Of a DNA stretch of 39,169 nucleotides, positions 26,119 to 34,308 are shown one piece after another (the stretch's first letter is position 1; each line of letters starts with the position of its first letter). The notes under the pieces are model-generated. The model was not told the origin of the DNA. It searched no databases and saw only the letters and a list, made by a program, of their open reading frames with translations. A program made the position numbers and the translations under genes. The DNA is from Nitriliruptoraceae bacterium (lineage in GTDB: Bacteria; Actinomycetota; Nitriliruptoria; Nitriliruptorales; Nitriliruptoraceae), in the NCBI GenBank assembly GCA_007130695.1, contig SLRZ01000232.1, forward strand, positions 1 through 39,169, in the 5' to 3' direction.

Positions 26119-28173
26119 ATGCACCGGTTCGACCTGAGTTCGCAAGCCCCCCCGCCCCCCGATCTTCCACGTGACCCGGCAAGCGCCGAGCCCCCGATCG
26201 CCGCTCCTCGTGCCGTTCGAGCTACTGCCGCGTTCCTTGCGATCATGGGGATGCTCGCCGCCTACCTCGTCACCGCAGCCGCCCCGGCCGATGCCGCCGA
26301 CCACACATTCACGGGCCGGGTGGACGCAGCCTCGAACAGTTGGGCGGCGCACCGGGTCCAGATCTCGGATCCCTCGACCGTGACCGCCACGCTCGACTGG
26401 ACCACGACCTCGGCGGATCTGAATCTCGGCCTGCGCGATCCCTCCGGCAGCTGGGTGCAGTGGTCGGCGTCGTCATCGGCCCGACCAGAGATCATTGAGT
26501 ACGAGGTCGAGCCCGGGGAGTGGACGCTCGGCATCTCGGCCCGTGAGGGCGCCTCCGACTACACCCTTCGCGTGGCCGTGGAGCCTCACAATGGCTCAGG
26601 GGACGCCTGGGAAGCCGACAACGGGTGGGGAAGTGTCCAGCCATGGGCCATCGAGCAGGAGTCCCGCACCCACGTCTGGACCGAGGAAGAGGCCGTTGAG
26701 GCCGCGACGAACTTCCCACTCATCACCGCGCTGCGCAACAGCTATCGGGCACATGTCCCCGCGATGCGCAGGGCCAACCCCGAGCTCGAGCTCTCGGTGT
26801 ACATGAACGGCGTGTTCGCGCAGGCCAACCAGCAGGACGCCTACCCGCCGAGCTGGTATCTGCGGGACGCCGATGGAAACAAGATTTCGAACAACTGGGG
26901 CATCTGGCTCATGGATCCGGCCAATCCGGGATGGGTCGAGGACAGAGCCCAGACCTGTCTCGACTTCATGAGCTTCAGTGGGTACGACGGATGCTTCGTC
27001 GACAACCTCGGGCCAGGTGCCATCTGGCTTCCGTCGCTCTCTGCCGAGCCGATCAATCCTCGGACGGGACGGGCCTGGACCCGGCAGGAATGGATGACGG
27101 CCACCACCGCGCTCACGGAACAGCTGCAGGCGACGGCGGCACCCAGTCCAGTGTTGGTGAACGGCCTGGGGTACGGGAACGAGTACTTCCGTGGGGTCGC
27201 CCCGACCAGTGACCTCCTGGAGGTCGCCGACGGCGCCCTCGCCGAGATCTGGCTTCGTGCCCCTTCGCAGGGGATCTCCAGTCACCGCCCGAAGAGTGCC
27301 TGGCTGCGTGACGTGGAGCTGGTCGCCGACGCGGTGGCGCGTGGCAAGACCGTCATGGTCTCGACGAAGGTGTGGACCGATGGGTCCCGAGCGCAGAAAG
27401 AGGCCTGGCACCGATTCGCCCTGGCATCATTCATGCTCGCCGACGACGGAAGCAACTACTTCGCGTTCAGCTATGGCCGTGACGAGGATCCGACGGTGGG
27501 GAACGACCTTTGGTCGATCGATGTCGGTGAACCTGTCGGAGCCTACGAGGCATTTGAAGACGTCTACCGGCGTGATTTCAGTCAGGGGAAGGTTCTCGTG
27601 AACCCCACGGAAACCGCGCGAACGGTGCAGCTCGACCGCGCCTATGTGGATCCCGACGGCGTCGAGCGGACGTCCGTTCGCCTCGAGAGCCACTCCGGCA
27701 CGATCCTGCGGACCTCGGAGGCAGACGAGCGGGATGCCCAGGATCCCTCGGGTGAGGAAGATACCGACGACGCTCCGGGTGACGAGGACGGCGAGGACGC
27801 TGTGGGCGACGATGACGGAGAGGACGGCGAGGACCCCCAGGACCCTCCGGGTGACGAGGACGGCGAGGATGTCGACTCGACGCTGACCCGCGTCGCCGAC
27901 GTCCGTTTCGCGGACCGGGGGCGCCCGAACATGGACGTCTCCTTGGGGGTCGAGGCCGGTGAGACGCCCCTGGCCGGCGCCGAGGTCCGGTACCGCCTCA
28001 TGCGAGATGGCGAGCTGACCGAACGGGTCAGGGTGACGACGGACGACGACGGCAGCGCTGCCCACCGCTTCCGTCACCTCGATACCGGTTGCTTCGAAGT
28101 CGTGGTCGAGGACGTCGACCACGACGAAGGTTCCTGGGACGGTGCGACGCCCGAGAACCGCCACTGCCGGTGA
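26119..28173 (+). CDS. Secreted PPC-domain protein with TIM-barrel putative glycoside hydrolase (GHL15-like)
   Basis: 684 residues, probably exported or membrane-anchored: a hydrophobic stretch at about 33-57 ends in APADAADHTF, after an unusually long N-region. Residues 62-155 are a PPC-like beta-sandwich (LDWTTTSADLNLGLRDPSGS). Residues 178-490 resemble putative glycoside hydrolases of the GHL15 kind, with WYLRDADGNKISNNWGIWLM, a likely catalytic Asp295 in GYDGCFVDNLG and Glu376 in GALAEIWL. A highly acidic Asp/Glu/Gly/Pro linker (535-587) leads to a C-terminal Ig-like domain (588-684). ATG 26119 has AAGGA 9 bp upstream. It is preceded by a 248 bp gap and followed by a hairpin. Role inferred: trimming or remodelling of the surface polymer. 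Family assignment is by motif memory and may be off. Confidence 0.82.
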   Translation: MHRFDLSSQAPPPPDLPRDPASAEPPIAAPRAVRATAAFLAIMGMLAAYLVTAAAPADAADHTFTGRVDAASNSWAAHRVQISDPSTVTATLDWTTTSADLNLGLRDPSGSWVQWSASSSARPEIIEYEVEPGEWTLGISAREGASDYTLRVAVEPHNGSGDAWEADNGWGSVQPWAIEQESRTHVWTEEEAVEAATNFPLITALRNSYRAHVPAMRRANPELELSVYMNGVFAQANQQDAYPPSWYLRDADGNKISNNWGIWLMDPANPGWVEDRAQTCLDFMSFSGYDGCFVDNLGPGAIWLPSLSAEPINPRTGRAWTRQEWMTATTALTEQLQATAAPSPVLVNGLGYGNEYFRGVAPTSDLLEVADGALAEIWLRAPSQGISSHRPKSAWLRDVELVADAVARGKTVMVSTKVWTDGSRAQKEAWHRFALASFMLADDGSNYFAFSYGRDEDPTVGNDLWSIDVGEPVGAYEAFEDVYRRDFSQGKVLVNPTETARTVQLDRAYVDPDGVERTSVRLESHSGTILRTSEADERDAQDPSGEEDTDDAPGDEDGEDAVGDDDGEDGEDPQDPPGDEDGEDVDSTLTRVADVRFADRGRPNMDVSLGVEAGETPLAGAEVRYRLMRDGELTERVRVTTDDDGSAAHRFRHLDTGCFEVVVEDVDHDEGSWDGATPENRHCR
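27773..27869 (+). repeat. 25 bp perfect direct repeat in the acidic linker
   Basis: The same 25 bases occur at 27773-27797 and 27845-27869, encoding the repeated unit PPGDEDGED/APGDEDGED. The spacing is 72 bp, a multiple of three, so expansion or loss of units keeps the reading frame. Confidence 0.85.
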
Positions 28174-28186
28174 GTCACGTCGCAGT

Positions 28187-28223
28187 GCACCCCGTGGATC
28201 GGCCGAGCGGCGTCACGGGGTGC
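28187..28223 (+). terminator. Inverted repeat after the hydrolase gene, possible terminator
   Basis: A perfect 10 bp stem (GCACCCCGTG at 28187-28196 with CACGGGGTGC at 28214-28223) and a 17-nt loop start 14 bp after the stop codon. No T run follows, so termination is plausible but not assured. Confidence 0.35.
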
Positions 28224-28238
28224 GCTGCAGCACAGGCG

Positions 28239-28281
28239 GGGGACAGTTGTCCCCGGTCTCCGGTCAGCGGCGCCGTAGCCT
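28239..28281 (+). promoter_or_regulatory. DevR-like palindrome plus -10 box (site A)
   Basis: The perfect palindrome GGGGACA-GT-TGTCCCC occupies 28239-28254. A TAGCCT -10 begins at 28276, 22 bp after the inner TGTCCC arm, so the operator centre falls near -41.5 and replaces a -35 element. This layout is repeated at site C and fits a class II activator-dependent promoter for the B2-like gene. Confidence 0.6.
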
Positions 28282-28411
28282 CTACCTGAGCATCGCGGCA
28301 ACTGCCAGGCGCCCCTGCCGGTGGGCAATGCGGCCGTTCGGCGGCGGGTCGCGGCCACGTGTGCCGAGAGGATCGAGTCATGGATGGTGACGAGTCTCCG
28401 GGTCACCGATC

Positions 28412-28873
28412 ATGAGCGCGCGACGGGGGGCGAGGAGAGAGCAACCCCCAACCGGTGACGAAGATGCCGGGTACGGGTTCCTCGCGGAGCTGGTCGCCAA
28501 GACGGCACTGGCCGGACGTGTCGTGTACTGGTTCCTCGTCGTGCGGCAGCGCGTGTACCGGGCCCCACTGACCGAGACCGTCGACTACCTCGCGAACATC
28601 CGGCTCCGGGCGTTCATGCCTCACCCGCCCCGGCGGCTGGGACGTGCCGTCGACGCGTTGTTGCGCTTCGGGGGGCGCCGACCATCGTCGCTCGTTCGAG
28701 CGCTGGTCCTGTTCCGTTTGCTTCGGGCCCAGCGGCTGCCCGCGCAGTTGGTCGTCGAAGGCTCCCATATGGCACGCCGAACGGGTGGTTGCGCCTGGGT
28801 GGAGGTGGCCGGAGTCGACCTCGGTCCCTCACCGGGTGGCAGACACCGGTCACCGGGGTTTCGGTACGGCTGA
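28412..28873 (+). CDS. Degenerate lasso-peptide B2/transglutaminase-like protein
   Basis: A 153-residue protein resembling the B2 (Transglut_core3) leader peptidases of lasso-peptide pathways: LVRALVLFRLLRAQRLPAQL (94-113) then CAWVEVAGVDL (127-137), corresponding to the usual C-L-x-R-S-L-V-L-Y-x-L-L-R and H-A-W-V-E-V. The catalytic Cys is replaced by Ser93 and the His by Cys127, so peptidase activity is unlikely. The first 60 residues are basic and helical. ATG 28412 lacks a clear ribosome site. It is followed after 141 bp by a nucleotidyltransferase gene; B2-like and such nucleotidyltransferase genes are often seen together in surface-polymer clusters. No B1/PqqD partner or precursor peptide is found nearby. 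Function unknown; a binding or scaffold role is possible. Confidence 0.7.
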   Translation: MSARRGARREQPPTGDEDAGYGFLAELVAKTALAGRVVYWFLVVRQRVYRAPLTETVDYLANIRLRAFMPHPPRRLGRAVDALLRFGGRRPSSLVRALVLFRLLRAQRLPAQLVVEGSHMARRTGGCAWVEVAGVDLGPSPGGRHRSPGFRYG

Positions 28874-28909
28874 AGGTTTTCGTTCAGTGACGGCTCGGTC
28901 TGGATAGCC

Positions 28910-28951
28910 AGGACAGATGCCCCTGATCGCTGACGGCCGGCGAGCCACACT
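28910..28951 (+). promoter_or_regulatory. Weaker DevR-like palindrome (site B)
   Basis: AGGACA-GA-TGCCCC at 28910-28923 matches the GGGACA-NN-TGYCCC pattern with one mismatch. Exactly 22 bp downstream is CACACT (28946-28951), an imperfect -10. Start would be near 28958, 57 bp before the nucleotidyltransferase GTG. Confidence 0.35.
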
Positions 28952-29014
28952 GCGTTGAGTCCGACAAAGGATTCGGGCCATAGGCCCCTGGGGCATCTTC
29001 GACAGGACGCAGTA

Positions 29015-30235
29015 GTGACGCGATCTCGTGTACTCGCTGCGCTCGTCGCCGGGATGCGCGAGCCGACGGCCGGGCCTGCGCTCGAGGTTTGCGGCCTACT
29101 CGAGGACGGTGGACTGACCGCACTCCTGGACCTCGCAGCGGCCAACCGGGTCGAAGCACTTCTCCATCGACAGCTCGAGTTGACGCCCTACCGGTCACAT
29201 GCCCGGGTCGCCGCCCTTGCAGGTGTGCGGGAGGCACAGCTGCAGCGGCACCTGCGCGCGCTCACCGACCTGGTGGCGTTCGGCGAAGTGATGGACCGAC
29301 TCGGAGCACCATGGCTGGTCGTCAAGGGACCGGTGCTCGCTGAGCGACTCTATTCCCGCCCCGACCTTCGACTGTACGGCGACCTCGATCTGGTCGTGCC
29401 CAACACGGTGTTCGCCCGAACACTTGAGGCGCTCGAGGCGGAGGGCGTCGAGGTGCTCGACCGAAATTGGACCCTGCTCCGCCGTGAGGTACGGGGGCAG
29501 GTCCATCTAGTCCTGCCCTACGGCAGCGTCGCTGACCTCCACTGGCACCTGGTGAACGATGGACGCATCCGCCGCGAGCTCAGCATCGACATGAGCGAGG
29601 TGTTTGCGGCAAGGCGGTACGTCGACGTCAACGGGCTGTCGGTTCCGACACTGGATACCAGTGACATGGTGGCCCATCTCTGTCTGCATGCGGCCCTCGC
29701 CGGCGGTCACCGGCTCAGTTGGCTCCAGGACCTCGACCGCCTCGCGGCCCTCGAGGAGCCCGGATGGGGGCAGGTGTGTACCCGTGCCACGGAATGGGGG
29801 GTCGGACCGCTCGTAGGAATCGTCCTGGCGAGATGCCGGTCGGTGCTCGGGACACCCGTGCCAGATGAGGTCCTCACTGCGCTCTTCGCATCGATCTATC
29901 GGCAACACATCACCCGCTTCGTGGATCACCACAGCCCGCCGGCGTTCTCCGGGGGACGGGCCACCCCCGCCACGGTGTGGGCCCAGGTGGCCAGACCGAC
30001 GTGGCGGGCCACGTGGCGTGCCACTGCGGCACGCCTCACACGTCGCAGTCGGGCGGCGCTGGGGCGCCGACGCGAGACGGGCCGACTCGGCGCCCCCGGG
30101 CGTGACGCACCGAGACGCGCTGCGGTCTTGCGTGTCTCCGGAGGCCCGGAGGACCGGGCCGAGTATCTGTCGGAGGTCACCCTCGGAGCGCGAAGCCAGG
30201 GGCACAACACCACCGAACCGAGGAGGAGCGCATGA
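29015..30235 (+). CDS. Uncharacterised nucleotidyltransferase (NTP_transf_5 family)
   Basis: A 406-residue protein of the uncharacterised nucleotidyltransferase family (PF14907 type). The signature LVVKGPVLAERLYSRPDLRL is followed by YGDLDLVV, where Gly122-Asp123-x-Asp125 is the metal-binding motif of polymerase-beta-like nucleotidyltransferases. A His-rich HLCLHAALAGGHRLSWLQDL element, also typical, follows near 225-245. The C-terminal 80 residues are Arg-rich and low-complexity. GTG 29015 was chosen (AGGACG about 7 bp upstream); a TTG at 28955 is in frame but less likely. The stop overlaps the next ATG (ATGA), so it is coupled to the sulfotransferase gene. The target, such as a lipid-linked sugar, protein or small molecule, is unknown. 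Confidence 0.85.
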   Translation: MTRSRVLAALVAGMREPTAGPALEVCGLLEDGGLTALLDLAAANRVEALLHRQLELTPYRSHARVAALAGVREAQLQRHLRALTDLVAFGEVMDRLGAPWLVVKGPVLAERLYSRPDLRLYGDLDLVVPNTVFARTLEALEAEGVEVLDRNWTLLRREVRGQVHLVLPYGSVADLHWHLVNDGRIRRELSIDMSEVFAARRYVDVNGLSVPTLDTSDMVAHLCLHAALAGGHRLSWLQDLDRLAALEEPGWGQVCTRATEWGVGPLVGIVLARCRSVLGTPVPDEVLTALFASIYRQHITRFVDHHSPPAFSGGRATPATVWAQVARPTWRATWRATAARLTRRSRAALGRRRETGRLGAPGRDAPRRAAVLRVSGGPEDRAEYLSEVTLGARSQGHNTTEPRRSA

Positions 30236-31251
30236 GGTCCGTCGGAGGGCAGAAACGCGGGAACTCGTCCGTTCCGGATCGCTCACTGGACCTCGAACTG
30301 CGGGCCACGGGTCAGACGCTCGACGGGGGTGCGCAATCACCGCTGTCATTCCTGGCCGGTAAAGCCAGGCGTCACTGGCAGTGGGGCCGCTCGGAGGGTT
30401 GGGCGAGACTCATCGAGGAGGATGAACTCAACCCGCTCGACCGGTTGCACCGTTCCTGGGCAAGTCACCGCTGGCAGGCCGTGCACCGGCGCCCCCGAGG
30501 CGACGCCAAGCCGGTCTATCTCGTCGGGGTCCAGCGGTCCGGGACCAACATGGTGGTCCGGGGTCTGGACCGGGCCCCCGAGGTCGAAGTGCACAACGAG
30601 AACGACCGTCGTGCGTTCCAGCATTACCGCCTTCGTGAGGACGAGCGGGTCCGTCAACTGACCGACCGTAGTCGGGCGAAGGTCGTCCTCTTCAAGCCCC
30701 TGTGCGATTCCCATCGGGTAGACGGAATACTCGGCGCGACCGCCACACCGGGCCTCGCGCTGTGGGCCTGCCGATCGGTCGAAGGACGAGTCCGTTCGTC
30801 GCTCGCCAAGTTCGGCGACCACGATCTCACGGTCGTCCGCGCCATCGCGCGGGGACACGGAAGCAAACTGTGGCAGGCTCAGCGCTTGTCGCCAGCCAAT
30901 ATCAGCCTACTCAGAAGTTTCGACCACCCTGGCCTCACACCGGCGTCTGCCTCGGCATTGTTCTGGCTGGTCCGCAACTCCCTGTTCTTCGAGCTCGGGC
31001 TGCACCGTCGCAGCGATGTCGGCCTCGTCTCCTACGACCGTTTCGTTGTCGATCCGGCCACGGTGATGATGGCGATGTGCCGGTTCATCGGTTTGGAGTT
31101 TCGTCCGGCCCTCATCGCCCACGTTGGAGACCGCGCGCCCAAGGTGCCCTCTGAGCTCGACATCGAGGCCGGCGTGCGGGACGCCTGCGAGGGGCTCCAT
31201 CTGCAGCTCAACGCGGCCGCGCGGAGGTGGGAGGGTGACCACGGACCCTGA
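30232..31251 (+). CDS. Sulfotransferase family protein (P-loop)
   Basis: A 339-residue protein with a PAPS-type sulfotransferase start in the middle: VYLVGVQRSGTNMVVRGLDR (about 95-114) is the 5'-phosphosulfate-binding loop (Q-R-S-G-T-N). The remainder is divergent, with VSYDRFVVDPATVMMAMCRF typical of the C-terminal region (Y-E-x-L...P...L). A polar, Arg-rich N-terminal extension of about 90 residues precedes the domain. Start ATG 30232 overlaps the preceding stop as ATGA. The flippase GTG lies inside its 3' end (31235 against stop 31251). Together with the minus-strand sulfotransferase at 34290 it suggests that the polymer or its carrier is sulfated. Substrate unknown. Confidence 0.8.
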   Translation: MRSVGGQKRGNSSVPDRSLDLELRATGQTLDGGAQSPLSFLAGKARRHWQWGRSEGWARLIEEDELNPLDRLHRSWASHRWQAVHRRPRGDAKPVYLVGVQRSGTNMVVRGLDRAPEVEVHNENDRRAFQHYRLREDERVRQLTDRSRAKVVLFKPLCDSHRVDGILGATATPGLALWACRSVEGRVRSSLAKFGDHDLTVVRAIARGHGSKLWQAQRLSPANISLLRSFDHPGLTPASASALFWLVRNSLFFELGLHRRSDVGLVSYDRFVVDPATVMMAMCRFIGLEFRPALIAHVGDRAPKVPSELDIEAGVRDACEGLHLQLNAAARRWEGDHGP

Positions 31252-32893
31252 GTCGATGCGGGCCGGCCCTCGCCAGGGGGCACCGTCGGAGCACATCGAG
31301 GCTCCGCGGGTTGTCCGTGACTCCTCGTTCACGGCCTTGGCAGCGGCGCTGGGCGTCGCCTCGGGGCTCCTGGTCGACATCGCCATCGTCGCGACCTTCG
31401 GCGCCGGCTCGGCGACGGACGCGTTCTTCGTCGCGGCCCGGCTCCCGCTCGCCACGGTGACCATACTGATGGTGGGCGCCGGCCAGGCCCTGGTGCCGGC
31501 GTTCTCGACCTGGGCGGTACAGCGCGATCGGCGCGACGCCGACTGCTCCATATCCCATGTGCTCACCATGATCGTGTGTGGCGGCATCTTCACCGGACTG
31601 CTCTTGGTGCTCACGGCGGTGCCCCTCGTTGCGGTCCTGGCCCCGGGACTTCCCGCTGCCACGGCTGCCCACGCGGTCGGTCTGCTCCGGACGCTCGCTA
31701 TCCTCGTGCCCTTATTGGCCGTGGCTGAGGTCCTGCGCGCGGTGCTCAACGCCCGCCGTTCGTTCGCGGCCCCGGCGGGCATGAACCTCCTCATGAACCT
31801 CGTGGTCGTCGGAGTGATCCTGGGCACCGCCCACCAGGACGTGCGGCGGCTCGCACATGCCTTCGTGCTCGGGGCGCTGGTCAAGGTCGCCTATCTGGCC
31901 GTGTTGGCGCACCGTCGGGGGTTCTCGTTCCGGCCGACCTTCCGGTCCACCGATGCGGTGTCTGCGCTGCGCCTGTGCGTCAAGCCCGCGGGAGCAGCGG
32001 GCTTGAGCCCAGTGGCCCGCATCGCGGAGCAGGCGCTCGCTTCGTTTCTCCCGGCCGGATCCATCTCGATACTGAACTATGCCCATCGACTGGTGTGGGC
32101 CATCGGGGGCACCGTCTTCTTCCGGTCCATCGTCAGCACGATCGTGCCCCGGGTCACGGAGCACAGCGTGCGGGGACGTCGGACCGAAGTCCTGCGGGAG
32201 ACCGCCGCCGGCGCCCGTCTGATCATCGCGGTCACCGTGCCCCTGACCATGCTCATGGTCACCATGGGGGAGCCGTTCATCGTTGCGACTTTCACCCGCG
32301 GCAATTTCGACGAGGCGGGAGCGAGACTTCTCGGCCTCGTGCTGGCGGTGCTCGCGGTCGCGCTGCTCGGGGAAGCACTGCAGCGGGTCCTCATGGTGCC
32401 CTTCTACGCGAGACTCGATATGGGCACTCCCTTCCGCAACGCGGCCTACGGCGTCTCGTCCAATCTGGTGCTGATCGCCGGCGTGTTCGCTCTGCGCCAG
32501 CGTCCTGTCACGGCGCTCGTGTCCCTGGCCGTGGCGTTCACGCTGTCGGAGTACGTGGGGCCGGTACACGCCTGGCTCCGGATCCGGGCCTCCGTGGGGC
32601 CCCTCCCGATCTCGATCCTGCGCCGGCTCCTGGCACACCTCCCGGCGGTTGTGGTCGGGTCCGCCGTCTGTGTCTCGCTCCGAGTGATCCTCGGTCTCGA
32701 CGCGCCCATGCCGCGGGTGGACCTCCTCGCCCTCACGAGCCTGGTGTCCGCGTCCGGGCTGGCGGCGTACTGTCTGGTGTGGTGGGGGACGGACCCACGG
32801 GCCAGAGGGTCCGTGGCACGGGTCTGGCACCGTTCGCCGCCGCCCCAGCCCGCGGTCACCCCCGCGGGCGCACACGGGCAGGAGCCGGGATGA
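31235..32893 (+). CDS. MurJ/MviN-like lipid-linked oligosaccharide flippase
   Basis: A 552-residue polytopic membrane protein of the MOP superfamily, most like MurJ, with about 14 hydrophobic segments. The opening FGAGSATDAFFVAARLPLATV matches the conserved D-A-F-x-x-A-x-R-(L/I)-P region of MurJ. Residues around ARIAEQALASFLPAGSIS resemble the cation/substrate cavity helices. In this locus it most probably flips the undecaprenyl-linked repeat unit as a Wzx-equivalent rather than lipid II. GTG 31235 was chosen because GGAGG lies 7 bp upstream; it overlaps the sulfotransferase gene by 17 bp. Its stop overlaps the ATG of the ligase gene (ATGA). Confidence 0.88.
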   Translation: MTTDPESMRAGPRQGAPSEHIEAPRVVRDSSFTALAAALGVASGLLVDIAIVATFGAGSATDAFFVAARLPLATVTILMVGAGQALVPAFSTWAVQRDRRDADCSISHVLTMIVCGGIFTGLLLVLTAVPLVAVLAPGLPAATAAHAVGLLRTLAILVPLLAVAEVLRAVLNARRSFAAPAGMNLLMNLVVVGVILGTAHQDVRRLAHAFVLGALVKVAYLAVLAHRRGFSFRPTFRSTDAVSALRLCVKPAGAAGLSPVARIAEQALASFLPAGSISILNYAHRLVWAIGGTVFFRSIVSTIVPRVTEHSVRGRRTEVLRETAAGARLIIAVTVPLTMLMVTMGEPFIVATFTRGNFDEAGARLLGLVLAVLAVALLGEALQRVLMVPFYARLDMGTPFRNAAYGVSSNLVLIAGVFALRQRPVTALVSLAVAFTLSEYVGPVHAWLRIRASVGPLPISILRRLLAHLPAVVVGSAVCVSLRVILGLDAPMPRVDLLALTSLVSASGLAAYCLVWWGTDPRARGSVARVWHRSPPPQPAVTPAGAHGQEPG

Positions 32894-34308
32894 GGCTCCC
32901 CGTCGGACGAACGCGGACCCACCGGGGCGCAGTGGCCCTGCTCCTTCTTCTCGCCCCGGCCATGGCATTGGCCTTCGGGTGGTTGGTGGCCGCGGGCGGG
33001 GACGCCACCTCGGGCGCGGACCGCCGCGGTGTCGTGGCGGCGCTGGGAATCGGCTTGGCGCTGCCACTGCTGGCGGCCACCATCACCCGGTTCGAGATGT
33101 TCGTGCTCGGGCTCCTCGTCGCGCGAGCCAGCATCGACCACCTCCGCCTCGGGACCGATGCCGTCGAGGTGACCGAGCTCCTCGCCGCCATGTTCATTCT
33201 CGGCGGACTCGCGTGGCTGGTCGCGGGCTCGAGGGCACCGAGTGCCGGCAGCCGGCCCTTGAGCCGGTTCGCCTGGCTCGTCCTGCTGTCCGGGGCGGTC
33301 GCCGTCGTGGGCTCGGCGGAACCCGCGACGAGCGCGGTCGAATTCGCCCGGATCTCTTCTGCGCTACTGATGCTCGTGGTGTGTGAGCGGCTCTTCACCG
33401 GCGTCCCCGAGGCACGTCGGCTGCTCGTCGCCCTCTTCCTGAGCGCGCCGATTCCACTGGCACTCGCCTTGCACCAGTGGGCGACCGGTCAGGGGCTCGT
33501 GTGGGTCGATGAGATCGGCCGTGTCGCGGGGACCTTCTCCCACCCCAATTCGCTCGCCATGTACCTCGCGTTCCTCATCATCATGGGAACCGCGGTGCTG
33601 GAGCGTCCCAGAGGCCGGTGGTCCTACCGGTTTCTCGGGCTGCTCCTGCCGTTGCTGTGGCTCGCCTTGATCTCCACCTTCATGCGTGGGGCATGGATCG
33701 CGACGGTGGTCGGCGTGGGGGTGGTGGCCTGGCAGCGGGATCGTCGGGCGGTGTACGCATTCGTCGCCGTGCTCACGGCGCTGGCCGTGCTGGTGCCCTC
33801 GATCTCGATGCGCTTCTCCGACCTCGCGACCACCACGCAGGAGTCCGGTGATGCGGGCAACTCCCTCATGTGGCGGGTCGAGCACTGGGGGGAGTCGCTC
33901 TCTCTGAGCGAGGACCAGCGCTTGACGGGGGTCGGCCCGCGCATGATCCAGGAGTTGTCGCACGACGGGAAGGCCGCGCACAACGACTTTGTCCGCACCT
34001 ATGTGGAGACCGGCGTGCTCGGTCTCGTCGCCTATCTCCTGTTCCTCTGGGCGCTATGGCGTCGGGCCCGTGAGGCTTTGCACCGGTCTGACACTGGACT
34101 CGCACGGGGGATCGCGGTGGGCTTCGTCGGGCTGGTGCCGTCCTTCATCCTGTTGTCGTTGAGCGACAACCTCATGTCCCAGGGGGTGGTGTTCTGGTAT
34201 TTCGCGGCCATGGCCGGGTGTGCTTCGGCACTCATCGACGCCGGCCCTGCCCCGGACGGAGCGAGCCCACGACCGTTCGATCACCCGCGTCAGCAGCTCG
34301 AGGCGTAG
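32890..34308 (+). CDS. O-antigen ligase/polymerase family membrane protein (Wzy/WaaL-like)
   Basis: A 472-residue integral membrane protein with about 11-12 hydrophobic segments. The family signature is the periplasmic loop region GTFSHPNSLAMYLAF (H-P-N as in many Wzy_C/O-antigen ligases), followed by RGAWIATVVG and a long hydrophilic loop with GVGPRMIQ and KAAHNDFVRTYVETGVLGL (the conserved H-N-x-x-(L/F)...E-x-G-x-x-G). It polymerises repeat units or ligates the chain to an acceptor outside the membrane. ATG 32890 overlaps the flippase stop as ATGA, so the four genes from the nucleotidyltransferase on are translationally coupled. Its 3' end overlaps the convergent sulfotransferase gene by 19 bp. 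Confidence 0.88.
   Translation: MRLPVGRTRTHRGAVALLLLLAPAMALAFGWLVAAGGDATSGADRRGVVAALGIGLALPLLAATITRFEMFVLGLLVARASIDHLRLGTDAVEVTELLAAMFILGGLAWLVAGSRAPSAGSRPLSRFAWLVLLSGAVAVVGSAEPATSAVEFARISSALLMLVVCERLFTGVPEARRLLVALFLSAPIPLALALHQWATGQGLVWVDEIGRVAGTFSHPNSLAMYLAFLIIMGTAVLERPRGRWSYRFLGLLLPLLWLALISTFMRGAWIATVVGVGVVAWQRDRRAVYAFVAVLTALAVLVPSISMRFSDLATTTQESGDAGNSLMWRVEHWGESLSLSEDQRLTGVGPRMIQELSHDGKAAHNDFVRTYVETGVLGLVAYLLFLWALWRRAREALHRSDTGLARGIAVGFVGLVPSFILLSLSDNLMSQGVVFWYFAAMAGCASALIDAGPAPDGASPRPFDHPRQQLEA

Noticed and set aside
28174-28411. Search for a lasso precursor peptide or PqqD-like gene next to the B2-like gene
   Set aside because: No frame with a plausible start, ribosome site and PqqD or precursor features was found; the region holds only a hairpin and the regulatory palindrome.
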